Source: Anthocerotibacter panamensis C109 (GTDB taxonomy: Bacteria > Cyanobacteriota > Cyanobacteriia > Gloeobacterales > Anthocerotibacteraceae). From it: DNA of 64,000 nt. The stretch is taken from the NCBI RefSeq assembly GCF_018389385.1, contig NZ_CP062698.1, positions 124,001 through 188,000 on the forward strand. Reading direction: 5' to 3'. Both the position numbers and the translations under genes were made by a program. The notes under the pieces are model-generated. The model was not told the DNA's origin. It saw only the letters and a list, made by a program, of their open reading frames with translations, and made no database searches. Position 1 is the stretch's first letter, and the number at the start of each line of letters is the position of its first letter. This document shows, one piece after another, positions 59,302-64,000 of the stretch.

Positions 59302-60069
59302 CTAGGTTGCCCGAGTTTCCGGGTTGAAATTAGTATAGGTGAAGATGCGCACTTGGAGGGCGTCTTTGGGGATCTGCTGGGGTGAGAGGCTGATTTCTGT
59401 ACCGGGATAGGTACGGGCACTGGTCTTGGGGAATGCCTTGAGGAAGTCACCTACCGGGGTCAGGTCGCATGTGCTATCTGCGGCTGGGGTGCGGTAGTGG
59501 GTGGGGACAACAAGATGGGGATTGAGGTCTTTGACGGTTTGGATGGCCTGCTCGGTATTGAGGGCTTTGATCCCGCCCCCTACCGGGACAAAAACAATGT
59601 CTGGCTGACCGATGAGGATCTTCTGTTCGTCCGTCAAGGGCATGGCGAGTCCGCCCAAGTGGACCAGATTGATCCCGCCTTGGGTCCAGCGCCAAACCAC
59701 ATTCACCCCAAAACGGCGGCCCTCTTTGTTGTCATGGAGCGTACGAATCCCTTGAATCTTGAGTCCATCTACGTCATACACTCCAGGCTGGAAGAGGACT
59801 TTAGGGTTGCCGGGGACGACCTCGACAGCCCCTTCATCGAACAGTCTGGAACTCATCAGTACCAGTTCTGCTTCTACAGCGGGACTCTGATAGCCTTTGG
59901 TACAGGCGACGGTGCGAAAGGGATTGACGAGGATTTTACTTTCTTTAGAGGTAAACAGGAAACTGGTGTGCCCCAGCCAACGGATGGTCAGGGTCGAACT
60001 CTTGGCTTGAGCATGGAGGGGTAGGGCGCACAGGGCACCCGCAGTCACTAAAAAACTACGCCGCAGCAT
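59302..60069 (-). CDS. Exported MBL-fold metallo-hydrolase, UlaG-like
   Basis: A 255-residue protein with an N-terminal signal (RRSFLVTAGALCALPLHAQA). IRWLGHTSFLFTS, GINLVHLGGL, DIVFVPVGGG and VVPTHYRTP follow the metallo-beta-lactamase fold of the UlaG-like group. The first metal motif HxHxDH is degenerate (the region reads MSSRLFDEGA), as in some members that keep only part of the site. It overlaps the amidotransferase gene by 14 bp. Confidence 0.78.
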   Translation of the reverse strand: MLRRSFLVTAGALCALPLHAQAKSSTLTIRWLGHTSFLFTSKESKILVNPFRTVACTKGYQSPAVEAELVLMSSRLFDEGAVEVVPGNPKVLFQPGVYDVDGLKIQGIRTLHDNKEGRRFGVNVVWRWTQGGINLVHLGGLAMPLTDEQKILIGQPDIVFVPVGGGIKALNTEQAIQTVKDLNPHLVVPTHYRTPAADSTCDLTPVGDFLKAFPKTSARTYPGTEISLSPQQIPKDALQVRIFTYTNFNPETRAT

Positions 60070-60652
60070 CCAAGTCTCCCGATGGGCATTGAACCAAAAA
60101 ATTGTGCAAGAGCTGCTTACCGACGGGGGTCAGAATGCTCTCTGGATGGAACTGTACCCCTTGGACCCAGGGAAAATCGCGGTGCTGTACACCCATAATG
60201 GTCCCTTCGTCGGTCCAGGCGGTGATCCTAAGTACCTCGGGGCAGGTGGCGCGGTCGATGACCAGCGAGTGGTAGCGAGTAGCAACAAAGGGAACCGGCA
60301 GAGCCTGAAAGACACCCTGGTTTTCGTGGTAGATCGCAGAAGTCTTCCCATGCATCAAGGTTGTAGCCCGAACCACATTCCCTCCATAGACCCATCCTAG
60401 GCACTGGTGCCCGAGGCAGACTCCGAGGATAGGCGTGGTAGAAGCCAGAGCCCGCACCACCTCTGGGCAAACCCCGCTGTCTTCTGGACGTCCCGGCCCA
60501 GGAGAGATGACGATGCCCTGGGGCTTGCGTTCCCTGACCTGAGCCACACTGATCTGGTCATTGCGCACCACCTCCAGGTCACAGCCCAACGCACCCAGGT
60601 ACTGGACTAGGTTGTAGGTGAAGCTGTCGTAGTTGTCGATTACCAGGAACAT
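60056..60652 (-). CDS. trpG: Anthranilate/aminodeoxychorismate synthase glutamine amidotransferase
   Basis: A 198-residue class I glutamine amidotransferase. IDNYDSFTYNLVQYLG at the N-terminus, PGPGRPED, nucleophile Cys in GVCLGHQCLG and His-Glu in GVQFHPESI are all present. It supplies ammonia to the chorismate-using subunit for tryptophan or folate synthesis; that subunit is not nearby. ATG 60652 is chosen since the fold begins at once; the frame has an earlier ATG at 60664. First gene of the minus-strand operon. Confidence 0.9.
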   Translation of the reverse strand: MFLVIDNYDSFTYNLVQYLGALGCDLEVVRNDQISVAQVRERKPQGIVISPGPGRPEDSGVCPEVVRALASTTPILGVCLGHQCLGWVYGGNVVRATTLMHGKTSAIYHENQGVFQALPVPFVATRYHSLVIDRATCPEVLRITAWTDEGTIMGVQHRDFPWVQGVQFHPESILTPVGKQLLHNFLVQCPSGDLDAAA

Positions 60653-60881
60653 GCTAGACCCCAAGTCCGTTTCTTATCATATCGCAGGGCCGTCCCCAGA
60701 TCCGCAAGCGGGCTAGACGAGGGTAAAGGAAAGCAGACACGGATTTCAGCTCATCTTCTTTTTACAGTAGCTTGCTCTGGGTGCGTTTGCCATCCATGAA
60801 GTTATTATCGAATAACAATGGTAATATAGTAAGCTCAAAGTATATACAAAATAGAGGAGGAAGGGCAGAAGCGAGGCAAAA

Positions 60882-61775
60882 ATGGACGCACTAAATGCTT
60901 TTCTAGATGGCAATCCCGATCCACGGGAGTACAAGAGAGCCTTGGCAGTCAAAATGGTTCTTCAAGGCTATCCGTATGTAGAAATCATGAGCCTACTCAA
61001 TGTTTGTGCTGCGTTTATCAGTAAATAGAAATCTAATTTCCTATTTGCTGGGGTGGAAGGATTAAAGTTAGCCTATCGCGGTTTTCCTGGTCGTCTTAAC
61101 CCAGAACAAAAGCAAGAAATAATTACTTGGTTGCAGCAAAGAAATTATTGGAATATCGAAGCGTTAGCAGACTTTATCTATGAGCATTATCAAGTTGAGT
61201 TTTCCTCACGGCAAAGTTATTCTGCTTTATGCAATAAAGCAGGTATTACTTGGAAAAAGGCTCAAGGCGTGAATCCTAAAAAAGACGAAGAGCAAATTGC
61301 TTCAAAAAAAAGAAATTATGGAGAAGCTTAAAGCGTGGGAACCCGAGGTGAAAGCTGGACAGGCTGTGGTTCTTCCCTTGGATGAGTGTCATCTTAATTG
61401 GGGAGATATGAAGAGTTATGTTTGGGGTAAAGTTGGTGAAAAGGCTCAAATTCCCATAGTCAATGACCGAGAGCGCCAGACATACTATGGAGCCTTAAAT
61501 TGTGTGAGTGGTAGGTTTCATATCACCCCTTCTAAGAAGGGAGATTCACAGGAAACCATACACTTTATCAAGTATTTACAAAAAGAATATCCGGGCATTA
61601 AGTTGAAATTGTTTTGGGATGGAGCGAGCTAACACGATTCAGAGGATATTAGAAATTTTCTGTCAGAAGAAAATAAAGGTCTAGAGCCCAAGGATTGGAA
61701 AGTAGAATGTATACAATTTGCTCCTTATGCCCCAGAGCAAAATCCAATTTGAGTGGGGGCTAAAGCATAAAATAT
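60882..61775 (+). pseudogene. IS630-family transposase, multiply disrupted
   Basis: AGGAGG precedes ATG 60882. The protein opens MDALNAFLDGNPDPREYKRA and has LKLAYRGFPGRLNPEQKQEI, WGDMKSYVW, LPLDECHLNW (first DDE Asp), LKLFWDGAS (second) and APYAPEQNPI. TAG at 61026 replaces a Trp codon, a shift in an A-run near 61300 changes frame, and TAA at 61630 and TGA near 61752 follow. The 200 bp between trpG and this element show nothing else. Confidence 0.85.
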
Positions 61776-61829
61776 TTGATTTTCCTAAAGTACGAGAATA
61801 CAGAAAAATGCTACAACTCACGTAAGTTT

Positions 61830-62208
61830 GCTATAGCTCTTCCTGACGACTCACTTGTTCCATACTTGATTGTTGGACCTGTTGATAGATGTACGCTTCA
61901 TACCGTTGTGTATGCCTACGGCGTTCGTGTAAAAAGGGGAGTGGTTCCACAAAGTAACGCTGGCAGGCAGTACACTCAAATTACCGTCTGGGAACGTGTA
62001 GATAGATCTGCTGACCGAACGCTGATAAATCTCGTATCAATACAGACCGCACCTGATTAACCTCTTGCGTTAAAGTTTGACACTGTGGGCAAGTCGCCTC
62101 GGTCTTAAGCAGCTCAAGGTATAAACAGAGTTGATTCGGCAGTAGTTCACTGGCACGCACAACCAGGACATCAGGCAGATCCAAAAGCTGCGTCGAGCTA
62201 CAGAGCAT
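61830..62208 (-). pseudogene. ISL3-family transposase N-terminal remnant
   Basis: MLCSSTQLLDLPDVLVV starts at 62208; CPQCQTLTQEVNQVRSVLIRDLSAFGQQIYLHVPRR is the zinc-finger N-terminal domain. After an in-frame TAA at about 61978 the frame goes on FECTACQRYFVEPLPFLHERRRHTQRYEAYIY and MEQVSRQEEL, the next ISL3 block. The rest is lost. 62209-62392 holds no gene. Confidence 0.75.
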
Positions 62209-62392
62209 GGCAAAAATATAAACTCTGATGCATTATACACCCTTCGAGTAAGAGAGCCGGTAGATGGGGTGATTGGGGGAAAAAGGTTTTGGGGGCAGGT
62301 TATAGAATTAATGGAGACCGTCTTGGCGGCGGTGTGATCTCAGTCGAACGGTCTACAAGTTTTCCTCATTGAGCTGGGACAAGTAATCTTTT

Positions 62393-63715
62393 GTGCGCCT
62401 AACGCTCCCACCCCTCCTCAAAACACCCCTCCTGGAATGGAGCGTGCTGGCTGTCGCGCTGATTGTTGCGGTCCAATGTTTTGCCGAACGGATACGGCTG
62501 GGGATTGCCTGGGAAGATAGCTATCACCATTGGCTCATCAGCGCCTACGGCTGGACTACCGGCCACTTTCAAGACCCCTTGGAGGGTCACACCGCCACTT
62601 TGCCCGTCGCCCATTGGATCTACGGGCTCGTCCTGGGAATCACAGGAGTGTATAACCTCCATGCCCTGGAATGGACTGCCGCCGGAGCAACCCTCCTTAC
62701 GGCTCTGCTTCTCTACCACTGGGGTGGGTTGGGCGTGGCGCTCTTGTTTCTGTTTAATCCGGTGATCTTGCTCACGGGTAGTCTGCCGGTGACCGAGCCT
62801 TGGAGCGTGTTGTTGCTCCTGCTGGGGGTCTGGGCTTGGCTCCATCCGGTGCATCCCCTTTGGGCGCAGGGGGCGCTGCTTTTGGGTGTCCTCACCGATA
62901 GAGGGACGTGGCCGCTCGTCCTTGCCTGCTGGGGCTGGAGTGTCTATCGTCAGCGAAATCCACTCTGGTTGCCGGTGTGCGCGCTCGTCGGCGTGGTTGT
63001 TCTCAATATCCATCTGGGGAGTCTGGAGAGTACTGCTCGGTGGGCTGAGGTGGACCAAGCGGGGATGGATGTGGCGCAGCGGGTGGACCAACTGGTTCAA
63101 TTCTCGTTTGCCCCGTTGCTGATTCCTGTGGTGCTGGCGGCTCTGGCCCTTTTGCTCAGGCGACAGCTAACGCGCCGAGATGGGGGGCTGTTGGCGCTGG
63201 GTGGGGGGTATTTGCTGCTGCTGGGGGTCTTGGTGGGGGCGGGGCAGTTGACCGGTTCGCCGCGCTACTATGGGGCGGTCATCCCCCTGTTGCTCCTGGG
63301 GAGTCGGCCTGTCTACCGCTACTGGGCTTGGGGGGTACTCCCGGTGGCCCTGCTGCTGTTTTCCCTCAAGGTCTATTACTTCGCCCGCTGGCCGCAATGG
63401 GTCATCCTCAATCAACCTCAAGTCCTGGCAGGGCGCTGGCTCAATGGTCGAGGCTCAGGCACCCTCTACACCGACAGCCCGCTTATTGCCTATCTCAGCC
63501 GCTGGCCTCTCCAAGAGGTCGCCGGAGGCAAACGCAGCCAAGGGGCTCAACCGGGGAGTTGGGCCGCCCTGGTCGGCGACGGGCGCTACCGTGCCCTCTA
63601 TCCCGCCCTCGACCTCGTTCCTGGCACGCAATGGCGGCAAGTGGGGGACTGGAGTAAGCATTGGACCGTCCGCTATGGGGCCAAACCCACCTGGGTATAT
63701 CGACGAGAACCCTAA
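62393..63715 (+). CDS. Polytopic membrane protein, ArnT/PMT-like glycosyltransferase fold
   Basis: A 440-residue protein from GTG 62393 with about ten membrane helices and a C-terminal soluble part (from residue 345). The first external loop has WEDSYHHWLISAYGWTTGHFQDPLEGHT, with acidic and His residues placed as in GT-C glycosyltransferases that use polyprenyl-phosphate sugars. RYYGAVIPLLLLGSRPVYRY continues the pattern. I cannot assign a substrate. 63716-64000 shows no gene, only short frames and a GTGGT/ACCAC hairpin near 63943. Confidence 0.65.
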   Translation: MRLTLPPLLKTPLLEWSVLAVALIVAVQCFAERIRLGIAWEDSYHHWLISAYGWTTGHFQDPLEGHTATLPVAHWIYGLVLGITGVYNLHALEWTAAGATLLTALLLYHWGGLGVALLFLFNPVILLTGSLPVTEPWSVLLLLLGVWAWLHPVHPLWAQGALLLGVLTDRGTWPLVLACWGWSVYRQRNPLWLPVCALVGVVVLNIHLGSLESTARWAEVDQAGMDVAQRVDQLVQFSFAPLLIPVVLAALALLLRRQLTRRDGGLLALGGGYLLLLGVLVGAGQLTGSPRYYGAVIPLLLLGSRPVYRYWAWGVLPVALLLFSLKVYYFARWPQWVILNQPQVLAGRWLNGRGSGTLYTDSPLIAYLSRWPLQEVAGGKRSQGAQPGSWAALVGDGRYRALYPALDLVPGTQWRQVGDWSKHWTVRYGAKPTWVYRREP

Positions 63716-64000
63716 CCCACCTGAATACCCCAAGGCTCGCAAGCACAAGTACGCGCTTCTTACGCGTTCTAGAGGGCAGGCGGGCGGGCGATTTTGCCTA
63801 CGGTTTACTTGGGGGATCAGCATCACTGCGCTACAGGAGGGTGTTACGTAAATACCGCGGTGTATCAGGGCAGGCAAATCTGAATGCAACCTGGATTTCT
63901 AGCTCGTGGGCTGATGGCTCGTGCATCTAACTACGTGGTTTAAAATACCACTTCTGTCATATAAGCTACGGGTCTGGCGGGTTGATTTTTCTGGTTAGGA

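Noticed and set aside
59301-59450. Longer N-terminus for the PLP lyase, beginning at 59450
   Set aside because: The extra 50 residues are Ser/Pro-rich, overlap the MBL gene by 149 bp and look non-coding; a GTG at 59300 gives normal operon spacing.
62209-62392. Search for tRNA, rRNA or riboswitch in gaps over 150 bp
   Set aside because: I found no cloverleaf, rRNA or known riboswitch pattern in this or the other intergenic gaps read by eye; short RNAs could still be missed.

Overview
The window looks like chromosome of a cyanobacterium. The evidence is a CSP41-like NAD-dependent epimerase, a MoaD plus MoeB-rhodanese pair, a cyanobacterial-style acyl-ACP synthetase, part of an ebo cluster, a MurJ flippase, and cassette genes of the Uma2 and DUF2887/Rpn families common in cyanobacteria. 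Base composition and content would suit an early-branching Gloeobacter-like lineage, but no photosynthesis or rRNA gene is present to settle this. Core genes are GC-rich with short gaps and many 1-14 bp overlaps. The stretch from about 26.5 to 44.3 kb is lower in GC, patchy and full of small unrelated genes.

Layout. 1-5.2 kb: a large secreted esterase-like protein with IPT/TIG repeats (runs off the left edge), an epimerase, and the MoaD/MoeB sulfur-carrier pair. 5.3-13.2 kb: a dihydroorotate-dehydrogenase-like gene remnant, a small esterase, topoisomerase I, and an eboC-D-E-F operon without eboA or eboB beside it. 13.2-24.6 kb: two paralogous Cys/His mini-proteins, a ThDP decarboxylase, TerB-like protein, ferric-reductase-like membrane protein, MscS channel, murJ, acyl-ACP synthetase, and a cupredoxin/CopA copper pair behind a palindromic operator. 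24.6-26.4 kb: an HscA-type Hsp70.

26.5-44.3 kb is a chromosomal integron. An IntI-type tyrosine recombinase (31426-32748, minus) has an attI-like site and a Pc-like promoter on its 5' side and an attC on its 3' side. About sixteen attC or attC-like sites separate the cassettes. The cassettes encode a TIR-like (Cap12-type) protein, GNAT acetyltransferase, HigBA toxin-antitoxin, membrane proteins, DUF2887/Rpn proteins, an LprI-like inhibitor, a DUF4209 HEPN-like protein, an APH-type kinase, a SDH-type ClpP-fold protease, another HEPN-like protein and a Uma2 nuclease. Two cassettes hold no gene, only about 57-bp tandem repeats. The Pc promoter module occurs four times and the attI core three times, so this is a composite of tandem integron heads. 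Two attI copies encode a related short leader peptide. This is the most unusual system in the window.

44.4-64 kb returns to chromosomal genes: a cystathionine gamma-synthase-like enzyme, a His-tailed EamA transporter, a DUF4097 protein, Tat-exported dienelactone hydrolase and multicopper oxidase, glycogen debranching enzyme and acetyl-CoA synthetase. A second accessory patch (53.9-57.6 kb) has a polymorphic-toxin fragment, a truncated CD-NTase, an XRE/ImmA regulator with a MazF-like toxin, and IS debris. It is followed by a compact minus-strand operon (glutamine amidotransferase, MBL-fold protein, PLP lyase, MutT), IS630 and ISL3 remnants, and a polytopic membrane protein at the right edge.
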